64,000 nucleotides of DNA from Paenibacillus athensensis (GTDB lineage Bacteria; Bacillota; Bacilli; Paenibacillales; NBRC-103111), in assembly GCF_004514475.2 (NCBI RefSeq), contig NZ_MYFO02000006.1:1-64000 (forward strand), written 5' to 3'. The position numbers were made by a program, and so were the translations under genes. Positions 45,599-53,607 of this stretch are shown here, piece after piece; position 1 is the first letter of the stretch, and every line of letters begins with the position of its first letter. Below the pieces are notes generated by a model. It did no database searches, was not told the origin of the DNA, and was given only the letters and a program-made list of their open reading frames with translations.

Positions 45599-45931
45599 AT
45601 TATATACGACAATCCTGTCGCAAATTCACCTTCATCAAACGCCGACCCCAAACTTTACGCCCAGAACATCCGCCATGCCCTTTCCAATATTTTACCTAAA
45701 TTCTACACCGCTCATCAAGTCCTTGAAGAAAATAAAATCATTCACCAAAATTTCCAGCCCCGCTCCGTTCAAAAAGAACCCGGCCGATCGGCCCAGATCT
45801 CTTCCGCCGCGCAGCGCCCACACGAGGCCGTATACGCACGCTATCGTAACAAGCTGTTCTACACAGCAGACGTCGGCGTCGTCTCCGAGCGGTTTAGAAA
45901 AAGATATCGTGATCACGGACGACAGCAATAA
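45599..45931 (+). pseudogene. Degenerate coding remnant without start codon
   Basis: An open frame of 111 codons (LYAQNIRHALSNILPKFY and YARYRNKLFYTADVGVV) has codon usage like a gene but no usable start. The upstream end is a TAA in frame. Not assigned to a family. It may be a fragment of a larger gene lost at the edge of the AT-rich region. Confidence 0.3.
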
Positions 45932-45995
45932 ACTTCAGTAAACTTAATCGTACAAAAAATGATATAATACCAAAAAAACAAAGCAGGTAAACCAT

Positions 45996-46547
45996 ATGCT
46001 AGCCGAGATCACAAGCATCGTAAACGATGTCCAAGCATTTACCCGAATTTGGGTGAATATCGATTTGAAAAAGCTTGATTTTACAATTATTGAAATCCCA
46101 GCTCCAGGAATGCCTCGTAGAGACGGGGTTGAAGCCATAACGATCATCACTTGTCCGTCAATTTTGATTCACCCGCAGAAACTTTTGTAACTTTACTTAA
46201 AAAATTCATTTATCACAATGAACAATGGAACGATGATCAGTACAATGACTCGTTGGAGTCCTGGCTCCACCCTCTTCAGCGAATTTGGCTACCCACCTAT
46301 GTCAAAGTGGATACATTGGAATCATTACCTTCCGCAGCTTTTATTGATGCTTTACATCAAAATCTGGCCCGATTGCATTCCCAGCAAACACTTCAATACT
46401 CTAACTTGGCAATACCAGCGTTGTAGGATTTAATAAAGATTTGCTTTGTCAAGATGCTTTTGGTATAACCGATCAAATCTGCTTTATGTATTCATGGTGG
46501 ATAGGGTATTTAATGAGAATCCTCTTGGCTTGGGATGGGCTTTTATA
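45996..46547 (+). pseudogene. Frameshifted hypothetical gene next to attL
   Basis: Three consecutive frames together read as one protein of about 180 residues. It begins MLAEITSIVNDVQAF at 45996, shifts near 46145 into SVNFDSPAETFVTLLKKF, and shifts again near 46420 into VVGFNKDLLCQDAFGITDQ, ending at 46547. The family is unknown. Two shifts suggest decay, or sequencing errors in an AT-rich part. It ends just before the left direct repeat of the integrated element. Confidence 0.45.
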
Positions 46548-46555
46548 AAAATAAA

Positions 46556-46583
46556 CACAAAAAAAGGAACCCAGCCAACGGGG
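46556..46583. repeat. Left attachment site (attL), 28-bp direct repeat and terminator
   Basis: A 28-base block starting ACAAAAAAAGGAACCC is identical at 57882-57909. On minus, with neighbouring bases to 46590, it forms GAACCCACG / GGCTGGGTTC followed by T7. It therefore also serves as terminator of the island's Hsp70 operon, 190 bases downstream of it. Confidence 0.8.
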
Positions 46584-46775
46584 CGTGGGTTCGGGGATTT
46601 TGGTGAATTTTTAGAGATTAAGCGATAAAGAAAACTAAAGTGTAAAGCCTTGTATATCAAGAGTTTGAGAGGTTTTATGAAAATGAAGGAATTTTATTTC
46701 AATACAACGCAGAAAGTCGAATCTCTCGTTCCCTACCAGAAATCCTACCATTTAAGTTGTACTTATTTTAATACA

Positions 46776-48425
46776 TTATACAAGAGGCTTTAATGGCCAA
46801 TTATCTAGGCTCCCCTTTTGAATTTCATGTTGAACGTCTGACAGAGCTATACTTTGAATTTTTTCTTCAACCCTCTCACCAGAGTAATCTTCAGCTCTTA
46901 TCTGCAAAAGTCCATTTACATCGATTTGCATTGTAATTTTTATCGTGTCCCCAGTGTAAAGAATCGGATGGTAAAAGGCTACTTCTTTTACAGTTTCGTA
47001 AATTTCTTGATTATTGCTTTCTTTTATTTCCTGAACAAATTTCAAATTGGCTTTTGGACTTAAAACAAAAGAAATAGGGTGATCAATTTCTGATTGTGCT
47101 GGTGGATATTCTGTTCCCCTATCAATAATCGATTTAAAAGTTTTTCCATCCATTAGTCCGTAGCTATGAACAGTTTTTCTTTGGAATTTACCTTTTACAT
47201 TAATACCAGCAATAATTCCCGCATAAATTGCTGCACCTCTCGCCACAGCAAGATCCTCATGTCCATCTAATGAAGGCTCTTGACCAAAAAGCCGAATTAC
47301 TAGGTCGCGTATTACTGGAATTCTCGTTGACCCACCTACCATAATAACACGATCCAATTTTGACCAAGAATCAAATGCCCCATTTGTGTTACCTGTAGCT
47401 GTTACCAGAGCTCTATTAACTCGTTCTTCAATATCCGATAACCTTGGTTCTAAAACTTTTGTAATATCAGTTTTATTTAATTCAATGTATAGTGGTTCTG
47501 GAAACATACTTGAATGGGGAGCATAGACTTTTCTTGAATTCAGTTGCCCACTAAGTTGTTTTTTGGCAGATTCAACACTATCAATTAGTCCTACAAGAAC
47601 ATCCCACGATTCGACATCTGTAACCTGACCTGTCCATCTAAGTTCTTCTAAAGCAATAAGCAGTTTAGCAACTGTTTCTTTGTATTTAACATTCTTTTCT
47701 TTAATTTTTTTTAGCGTCACTTCAGTGAGATCTAAATCAAAATCAAAACCTCCCAGTTTACGATGCCCTTCAGTTGCAATGATTTTTATCTCTGGATTAC
47801 CATTATTCCATGTTAGTTGAGCGATGGAAATATCAAATGTACCTCCACCCAAATCAAATACAGCATAATATCTATTTCCTTGTACTGGGGTAATTAAATT
47901 TTCATTTATTTTTTCATGTAAATAGTCAAGTATCGCGGCAGTAGGTTCTTCTATAAGTACTACATTTAAGTTTAATAATTTTGCTGCATCAATTGTCGCT
48001 TGTCTTTCGTTATCTCCAAAGAAAGCTGGGATTGTAACTACTACCACTTTTAGTTCAAGTTCTGGCGCTCTTTGTTGGGCATAATTTATTACAAAATTGA
48101 GTATGATAGATGATATTTGTTGAGGGGTAAAGTATTCCATTTTATTCGGTCCAGTAATCTTGTATACAGCCTCAACATCTCCCATTTTCCTTTTAACCCA
48201 CCTGACAACGTTGTGAGGATCTTCCCTCCAAAGCTGCACTGCATCGTTTCCTACTACAACACTTTGGTCGTTCGAATCAAAAAAAACAACAGAAGGAGTT
48301 AAATCTTTACCAGCTGGATTAGAGAGAAGTTTAGGTTGCCAATCATCCTTTGATTTTAAAATCATAGTGGACGCAACCGAATTGGTAGTACCCAAATCAA
48401 TTCCAAGTGCAATTAGTCCAGTCAT
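46776..48425 (-). CDS. Hsp70/DnaK-like ATPase without lid, 549 aa
   Basis: Hsp70-family actin-fold ATPase. Phosphate-1 GIDLGTTNS is at residues 8-16, EEPTAA at 159-164, phosphate-2 FDLGGGTFDIS at 190-200 and the adenosine motif VGGSTRIP at 363-370. A substrate-binding beta domain (~418-535) starts with HSYGL but is divergent. The protein ends where DnaK would begin its helical lid, about 90 residues short. It is a specialised Hsp70, not the housekeeping chaperone, since grpE and dnaJ are absent. ATG after AGAGGTGACTAACAA. Last of a tight four-gene operon. Likely an ATP-driven switch or sensor for its partner proteins, which is inference. Confidence 0.92.
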   Translation of the reverse strand: MTGLIALGIDLGTTNSVASTMILKSKDDWQPKLLSNPAGKDLTPSVVFFDSNDQSVVVGNDAVQLWREDPHNVVRWVKRKMGDVEAVYKITGPNKMEYFTPQQISSIILNFVINYAQQRAPELELKVVVVTIPAFFGDNERQATIDAAKLLNLNVVLIEEPTAAILDYLHEKINENLITPVQGNRYYAVFDLGGGTFDISIAQLTWNNGNPEIKIIATEGHRKLGGFDFDLDLTEVTLKKIKEKNVKYKETVAKLLIALEELRWTGQVTDVESWDVLVGLIDSVESAKKQLSGQLNSRKVYAPHSSMFPEPLYIELNKTDITKVLEPRLSDIEERVNRALVTATGNTNGAFDSWSKLDRVIMVGGSTRIPVIRDLVIRLFGQEPSLDGHEDLAVARGAAIYAGIIAGINVKGKFQRKTVHSYGLMDGKTFKSIIDRGTEYPPAQSEIDHPISFVLSPKANLKFVQEIKESNNQEIYETVKEVAFYHPILYTGDTIKITMQIDVNGLLQIRAEDYSGERVEEKIQSIALSDVQHEIQKGSLDNWPLKPLV

Positions 48426-48432
48426 TTGTTAG

Positions 48433-49632
48433 TCACCTCTTTTTCAGCCATTCAAGTTCTTTAAAAACTTGAACCACCATCTTCAAGGTAAACAGTTGAT
48501 GCATATATCTTTCAAAATAAGGATCTAATATTTCAAGTATCTTTTCAGTATCTTTAATATTTTCCCTTTTTAAGTAATCAATAACGGTCACTCTTACTTC
48601 TTCGTCAAGATTAAAATTGACAGGTTCCAAATAAGCTTGCAAATGTAAAAATGACTCTAAAAACTTAGACTTAATTTGCTCCTCTACTCTTGAAGTAGTA
48701 GTCGCTAGTCTGTGTTTAGTATCGTTTAATGATACTTCTAAACTACTTATATGAAGCCGATATTCTTCTAAATCCCTTTTTAATTTTTCATTATTTTCTT
48801 GAAGAAACTCAAGTTGAGACTGGGAAACACCACCATTACCACTTGTTTGAGGATTGGAATTATACGGATTTATCAAAGCATTTCTAACTCTCATTTCAAG
48901 CTTCTGTACTAATTCCTTAACCATAGAAATTTCGTTAGTTTTCCTATCAATTCTTTCTAAAGTTTCCTTTAATGGTCCTACAGGCTTCTCCATCATATTC
49001 ATCAAATAACTCTCAAGAGAAGCATGTTCTTTCAAATCCTTTACAGTCTCCTTCATCTCTCTAGCATCTTTTGATTCCTTAACATCTTTTGAGTCTTTAT
49101 AATCTTTACTAAAATTAGTTTCTTCAATTTTAGCCTTATAAGTGGTACCCCTTCCCCTTGATGCAGCTTCATTTTCAAATAGATCTTGGTACACGTTAGG
49201 TTTGTTGAACGTCCTTACTATCCAAGGTTCTTTCGGATTAGTTGCATCTACTAAAATAACTCCTCCATTTTTTGTAATTACTTTAATTCTATCTATCTCA
49301 CGATTACCGGGTGTATCAGTGAAAATACCAACATAACGATTATTAATGTTGAGTTCCCATTTGTTTCCCTGATCAATTGTATATTTAGATCTCGGATTCA
49401 CTACAAAAAATTTTACAGATTCAAATAATTTATTTTTATTATTCCAAATAAAGTTTTCTATCTTGCTTGAATCACTGAAATTAGAGATAATCTCTTTGAA
49501 ATCATTACTATACTCGTTGTCAATCCGCACACTTGACTGTAAAGGAACCCATTCAATGTTTTCACTTTCAAAATACGCCACTAAAACAATTTTGGGTTCA
49601 ATCGGATGCCTTGCAATCGTATATAAAGACAT
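48433..49632 (-). CDS. Unknown operon protein with central coiled coil, 399 aa
   Basis: No family recognised. A beta-rich N-terminal domain (about residues 1-160, with PIEPKIVLVAYFES and GIFTDTPGNREIDRI) is followed by a charged repeat region of KDSKDVKESKDAREMKE type (~175-200). A long coiled coil spans about 270-330 (LQENNEKLKRDLEEYRLH), and a helical C-terminal domain lies at ~335-399. The coiled coil next to an Hsp70 could make it a nucleotide-exchange or adaptor partner analogous to GrpE, by analogy only. AAGGAGG precedes the ATG. The Hsp70 gene starts 7 bases after its stop. Confidence 0.8.
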   Translation of the reverse strand: MSLYTIARHPIEPKIVLVAYFESENIEWVPLQSSVRIDNEYSNDFKEIISNFSDSSKIENFIWNNKNKLFESVKFFVVNPRSKYTIDQGNKWELNINNRYVGIFTDTPGNREIDRIKVITKNGGVILVDATNPKEPWIVRTFNKPNVYQDLFENEAASRGRGTTYKAKIEETNFSKDYKDSKDVKESKDAREMKETVKDLKEHASLESYLMNMMEKPVGPLKETLERIDRKTNEISMVKELVQKLEMRVRNALINPYNSNPQTSGNGGVSQSQLEFLQENNEKLKRDLEEYRLHISSLEVSLNDTKHRLATTTSRVEEQIKSKFLESFLHLQAYLEPVNFNLDEEVRVTVIDYLKRENIKDTEKILEILDPYFERYMHQLFTLKMVVQVFKELEWLKKR

Positions 49633-49649
49633 TTATTAACCTCCTTGGA

Positions 49650-50327
49650 CTAAACTCTGATTGAATGTATGCCTGCAATAACATACGTTTTATGTTGGTT
49701 GTAATATTCTATTACAAAAAAAGTTCTATTTTGCCTTAGTGTATTTAACCACTTCTCTCTTGCAGTCCAAAAATAGTTATCTCTATTAAAAGCAACTTCG
49801 TGCCAATATGTTTTCCATCTCAGATCTTTACAGGGAACGCCGACCTTCACTCTAGAAGTTTCCCATAATATATTATTATGAAAAAACTCTATTCTATTCT
49901 CCCAAAAAAAGGGCTTAGTTTCATCGAATCTATTGTCAGGCTCCTTTCTCTGCATATATATTTCAGTAATATTATCAGGCTCAACTAATGTTACAAAGCT
50001 ATTAGTACCTTTTGGTGTATCTACTGAATTACGATGAGACAAATAATTCAGCCAATCTAATCGATCTTCTCTAGGAATTGTGGTAACGGGAACCGGCTGT
50101 GTACGGGGCGAAATAACGTGTACATTCGAACGTTGTTCCCCATTCGCTCTCATAATTTCTGCTCTGGTAACTTGAAATAAGTCCCAGACTGGAGTATTAT
50201 CAACCGTAGCTGTGTTTAAGGGCAGTCTTGGTAATAGAACCCATTTTTTATTATCTAAATCCCAAGCAACTACTTCGTACTCTGTTTGAGTTGTCTCCGT
50301 TAAAGCAAGGGTCAATAAATTAGCCAT
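49650..50327 (-). CDS. Unknown operon protein, 225 aa
   Basis: Not recognised. Soluble, mixed alpha/beta and rich in Trp, Tyr, Phe and Arg, especially in the C-terminal half (YWHEVAFNRDNYFWTAREKW, then NTLRQNRTFFVIEYY). The aromatic and basic tail suggests a nucleic-acid or ligand-binding surface, or a compact toxin-like fold, but no motif decides. ATG after GAAGAGGTAG. It lies 17 bases before the 399-residue gene and 11 bases after the cyclase-like gene. Confidence 0.75.
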   Translation of the reverse strand: MANLLTLALTETTQTEYEVVAWDLDNKKWVLLPRLPLNTATVDNTPVWDLFQVTRAEIMRANGEQRSNVHVISPRTQPVPVTTIPREDRLDWLNYLSHRNSVDTPKGTNSFVTLVEPDNITEIYMQRKEPDNRFDETKPFFWENRIEFFHNNILWETSRVKVGVPCKDLRWKTYWHEVAFNRDNYFWTAREKWLNTLRQNRTFFVIEYYNQHKTYVIAGIHSIRV

Positions 50328-50338
50328 ATTCTACCTCT

Positions 50339-51235
50339 TCATTTATTTTCCATTATTGTAAGAGCAGCTACATTAAGCACACTACCAAGTATTTTTTTTG
50401 ATTGAATAACTTGATTTTGTAAATTAGTATACTTTATAAAAATGTCACTTATAGCAAGGGTTATTGGAGCCCAAAAAGAATTTTCTAAATCTATAAATTT
50501 TGAATCAATTACTTGGGTTACTATTTCCAATAAGTGTTTCTCATCAAGATCGCTTAATGCACTTCTTAAAAAAAGCCACAATGTGTCTCTATAATGTCGG
50601 AGAACTGGTACTGGTTCTTGTCTATACAGCTCGCATAGATTCAAAATCCATCTAAATCTATCCGTGCTATTGAACTTAGTTATATATTTGGGCCAGAGTA
50701 TTTCACGACATTTTTTTGACTTGGGGCTCAAACTAATATTATCTAAAAATTGATTTGTTGTGCTGTCCCAGTCTCCCAGCAAAATCAGCCTTGATCCTTT
50801 GAGCAACGACTCACCCTTCGCACTTCGTGATAACGCTGACCCAATTATAAATCTTTGATGAATATTTACTCCATTTTCTTCATCTTCAATTTCTAAAGAG
50901 CCCTCACTAATTGCTCCTCTTAAAAGTAATGATCTATACTTGTAATCATCAGCGTAGTACTGGTCAAATAAAAACCCGTTCGAATCAAATACATTCGAGA
51001 ACAGTTCCGCACACCCATCAATTGCATTTTCTACAGTATTCCAAACTATGATAACTGAATCACTGAAAACAATAGATTGTTTCATTCCTTTTGGATCACT
51101 AGCAACAAATTTTTTTATATGATCATGGAACAATCCTAGCTTGTCTCTTGCTTTCGGTAGATCTCTTTCTATTAAATCACTTATTCCTAAGATATCAATA
51201 AATGAGGTACAACAACTTGCTTCAGATATAGACAT
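50339..51235 (-). CDS. Class III nucleotide-cyclase-like protein, 298 aa
   Basis: The N-terminal two thirds match the class III adenylyl/guanylyl cyclase plan. The first metal Asp lies in FIDILGISD (about residues 12-20), the second in IVFSDSVIIVW (~54-64). A strand block LLLRGAISEGSL corresponds to the RIGIHTGEV region, and IIGSALSRSAKGESL to IGDAVNRAARLE, followed by GSRLILL. Both Asp are present, so cyclisation of a nucleotide is possible; Pycsar PycC proteins share this layout. A helical C-terminal domain (~190-298) is unique. ATG after GTGGAGGTAAT. First gene of the Hsp70 operon. Confidence 0.7.
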   Translation of the reverse strand: MSISEASCCTSFIDILGISDLIERDLPKARDKLGLFHDHIKKFVASDPKGMKQSIVFSDSVIIVWNTVENAIDGCAELFSNVFDSNGFLFDQYYADDYKYRSLLLRGAISEGSLEIEDEENGVNIHQRFIIGSALSRSAKGESLLKGSRLILLGDWDSTTNQFLDNISLSPKSKKCREILWPKYITKFNSTDRFRWILNLCELYRQEPVPVLRHYRDTLWLFLRSALSDLDEKHLLEIVTQVIDSKFIDLENSFWAPITLAISDIFIKYTNLQNQVIQSKKILGSVLNVAALTIMENK

Positions 51236-51570
51236 ATTACCTCCACTATTATACTACCCGTAATATTTATTCCATTATATGACGTTTTTCCACATTTCGC
51301 CACAACAAATCAATTGTTTATAATCCTCAGGCACTAGATCACTTCATACATATTGTTAGATAAAAAGTAAAAAGCACTATTGTAAATAGGAATATGAACT
51401 CGCCAAATTCCCAAATTCAGTTCTATATTATTAATTTAGGATATCTATGCTGATAGATAGTCTTATTAAATAAAACAGCCAAGCGCTCCGCTTGGCTGTT
51501 TTATTTAAACTCGAAAAGAGATGTTCTTTTCGTAAGAATTGGCGATAAATTAAAATGGGAGGAATCGGTA
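51236..51570. other. Intergenic region between the Hsp70 operon and radC
   Basis: AT-rich spacer. Reading to the minus strand it has two TATAAT boxes (51250 and 51275 area), but neither has a good -35 at 17 bases. It also contains a strong hairpin at 51472. No gene is supported. Confidence 0.4.
51472..51502. terminator. Hairpin terminator upstream of radC
   Basis: Perfect stem AAAACAGCCAAGCG / CGCTTGGCTGTTTT, with T-runs on the plus side and A-runs on the other. It could end a small plus-strand transcript or insulate radC. Confidence 0.75.
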
Positions 51571-52179
51571 TTGAACGTAAATGAAAACAATGATTTGAAG
51601 GCATTAATCGCAGAGTCTTTGTGTGAAAAACAAGGCAGCTACATGATAGAGGAACTGTTTCAAAAGTTCCCTTCAGCTTTTGATTTGATCGGAGCCACTG
51701 AGCAAGAACTTAGAACTGTACGAGGAATAGGAAAAGGCAAAAGCCGTCAAATTCTAGCACTGCTCAAGCTTTCAAAAGCATTTACCAAGCCCGTCCGTGA
51801 CCCGTTCATTATCCGAAGCCCCCAAAATGTATTTGAGCTTCTGGCTCCTGATCTAAGCCACCTGCAACAAGAGCACTTTATATGTCTTTTTCTTAACACT
51901 AAAAAACATGTAGTAGCATCGGAAATGGTATCCAAAGGTTCCTTAAATGCTGCTATTGTCTGTCCAAGGGAGGTTTTTCGCATGGCGATCAAACGTGCAA
52001 GTGCCTCCATTATCTGCGCTCATAACCATCCAAGCGGAGATCCTTCACCTTCTCCAGAGGATATTGAGTTAACGCACAGACTTGTCGCTGCGGGCGAAAT
52101 TATCGGTATTGAAGTAATCGACCATGTAGTGATCGCGGGGCATCGTTTCTACAGTTTAAGAGAAAAAGGACTGATGTAG
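51571..52179 (+). CDS. radC: RadC-family JAB-domain protein, 202 aa
   Basis: A helix-hairpin-helix (VRGIGKGKSRQILALL, residues ~47-62) is followed by an MPN/JAB domain with intact metal motif CAHNHPSGDPSPSPED (~150-165) and a Glu in the upstream MVSKGSL block. RadC proteins of this kind are frequent in mobile elements and prophages, and the role in DNA repair is doubtful. The start is a TTG with GGAGG 8 bases before it. The host's chromosomal radC would be elsewhere. Confidence 0.9.
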   Translation: MNVNENNDLKALIAESLCEKQGSYMIEELFQKFPSAFDLIGATEQELRTVRGIGKGKSRQILALLKLSKAFTKPVRDPFIIRSPQNVFELLAPDLSHLQQEHFICLFLNTKKHVVASEMVSKGSLNAAIVCPREVFRMAIKRASASIICAHNHPSGDPSPSPEDIELTHRLVAAGEIIGIEVIDHVVIAGHRFYSLREKGLM

Positions 52180-52222
52180 AGCAACGCGAATCCCGCAGCT
52201 CTCCCAGCCTATCTTGATTAAT

Positions 52223-52570
52223 TTATTCTTGCTTATCTCGAAACCATAGGAGCTTTCTCACAAAATGATATATCTCCTCTTGCTCCCACGCTGGGCGTCT
52301 TTGCATCTCATAAGTAACCTTTTCTATAAAACCAAAATTAACTTTGATCGAACCAACCTCATTTGGTTTAAATAAATCTTGTACAGTAACCTCTAAGGCT
52401 GTAGCAATTTTCTCAAGAGTATCTATAGTAGGGCTTTTTTCGCCTCGTTCAACCTGTCCAATGTAAGATGTGTTTATTGAAGCCCGCAAAGCCAACTTTT
52501 CTTGGCTTAATCCCCGATTTTGTCGCAATACTCTTATATTCTCCCCAACTACCATTGAAATTTGGCTCAC
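52223..52570 (-). CDS. Xre-family helix-turn-helix regulator, 115 aa
   Basis: HTH_3 (Xre/Cro) domain at about residues 8-62 with VLRQNRGLSQEKLALRASINTSYIGQVERG. The C-terminal part (RRPAWEQEEIYHFVRKLLWF) is a helical dimerisation or ligand segment. The start is a GTG preceded by AGAGGTGATT. Earlier in-frame ATG codons lack ribosome sites. It probably controls the element, including the genes divergent from it. Confidence 0.85.
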   Translation of the reverse strand: MSQISMVVGENIRVLRQNRGLSQEKLALRASINTSYIGQVERGEKSPTIDTLEKIATALEVTVQDLFKPNEVGSIKVNFGFIEKVTYEMQRRPAWEQEEIYHFVRKLLWFRDKQE

Positions 52571-52640
52571 TTCAATCACCTCTATGAAAACCATAGTGGT
52601 TCTCTCAGAGGCCAACAACATGATATAGTATGTAATTTTA

Positions 52641-52772
52641 CAAGCGACTATAGGCGTTGACCAAGAGCGATACTTTAAGTATAATCGTCTTGAATCACGA
52701 CGTATTTTGGAAAAAATAACATGGGGAGGAAGGGATGTACCTTAAGTCTGCGATTTCAAGCTACTATAAGCG
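52641..52772. repeat. Paired operator-like 16-bp repeats
   Basis: CAAGCGACTATAGGCG (52641-52656) and CAAGCTACTATAAGCG (52757-52772) differ at two positions. They lie in the divergent space between the Xre gene and the 251-residue protein, which suits a pair of operators for the Xre regulator. Confidence 0.45.
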
Positions 52773-52776
52773 CTAA
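52735..52776 (+). CDS. Possible 13-residue leader peptide
   Basis: MYLKSAISSYYKR follows a strong GGGGAGGAAGGG ribosome site. It overlaps the second 16-bp repeat and ends 39 bases before the next gene. It could be a regulatory leader peptide or a chance frame. Confidence 0.25.
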   Translation: MYLKSAISSYYKR

Positions 52777-52815
52777 ATCATTAAAAAAATAACAAAAGAA
52801 AGGTATTGATTAGCT

Positions 52816-53571
52816 ATGGGCTTTTTAAAATTTCTAGGTTGGCTCTGCTTCCCGTACATCATGATTTTTGTTCGATGGAAGAACGTGGGTAAGCTCAGTA
52901 AGACTGTAGGAATCATTTGGGCACTTTTGGCTCTTTTTATGACTATCGGCATCGTTACTTCTGGTAAAGATGGCGGCACAACTGAAGTAGCTTCACCTTC
53001 AGCGACTTCCTCCCAACAATTAAACAGCAAGGCCGCACCTAATTTAGAAGCGACAGCGAAAACCGACCAAGCCAAAGAGAACGCAAATGAAGATGCAAAA
53101 ACTAAAGAAGACGCAGACTCCAAAGTAAAAGCTACCGAAGAAGCAGCCAAAAACCCACAATGGAACACAAGCGAAATTTACGCTGAGAAAAACGGCAATA
53201 TCCCTCTAGCTGTAAAGCTTTTAAAAACAACCGATGAAGTCACTCAAAACACAACACAAGCTGCCCCAGCAGATGTCATGAAAACACCTTGGAATTATTA
53301 TGGCAAAGCAATCTCGTTTAGCGGTCAAATTGGATTTGTACAAGACTATCCGCCAGGAAGCAACTTTGAAAAAAGCGGGATTTTATCGCAAATTGTGATT
53401 GGTACAGAAGACGGGACTGATGTTGATATCCTTTTAACTGTATCAAGCGGTAGCTTAAAAAATGGAGATACTGTAACTATAGCTGCAATTCCAGTCGGCA
53501 TCTTTGATAACGATAATATGCAAGGAGGAAAAACGCAGGTTCTTGCAGTAGTAGCTAACAAGATCAATTAG
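52816..53571 (+). CDS. Membrane-anchored protein with charged linker, 251 aa
   Basis: Two N-terminal membrane segments (about residues 5-19 and 29-48, WALLALFMTIGIVTSG), then an Ala/Lys/Glu/Asp-rich linker (~60-115) and a C-terminal beta-rich domain (~125-250) with SGQIGFVQDYPPG and VSSGSLKNGDTVTIAAIPVG, an OB-like pattern. Function unknown. It may be a surface or immunity protein of the element. The ribosome site (GAAAGGTATT) is weak. A strong terminator overlaps its stop. Confidence 0.75.
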   Translation: MGFLKFLGWLCFPYIMIFVRWKNVGKLSKTVGIIWALLALFMTIGIVTSGKDGGTTEVASPSATSSQQLNSKAAPNLEATAKTDQAKENANEDAKTKEDADSKVKATEEAAKNPQWNTSEIYAEKNGNIPLAVKLLKTTDEVTQNTTQAAPADVMKTPWNYYGKAISFSGQIGFVQDYPPGSNFEKSGILSQIVIGTEDGTDVDILLTVSSGSLKNGDTVTIAAIPVGIFDNDNMQGGKTQVLAVVANKIN

Positions 53572-53597
53572 CAGAAGGGGAATCTCCCCTTCTGCTT
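53570..53597 (+). terminator. Terminator after the 251-aa gene
   Basis: Stem AGCAGAAGGGG / CCCCTTCTGCT then TTCGTT. It also faces the convergent replication pseudogene. Confidence 0.85.
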
Positions 53598-53607
53598 TCG
53601 TTCCATG

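Noticed and set aside
46446-46628. Small plus-strand gene across attL
   Set aside because: It runs through the attachment-site terminator. A neighbouring frame gives a better continuation of the damaged gene before attL.
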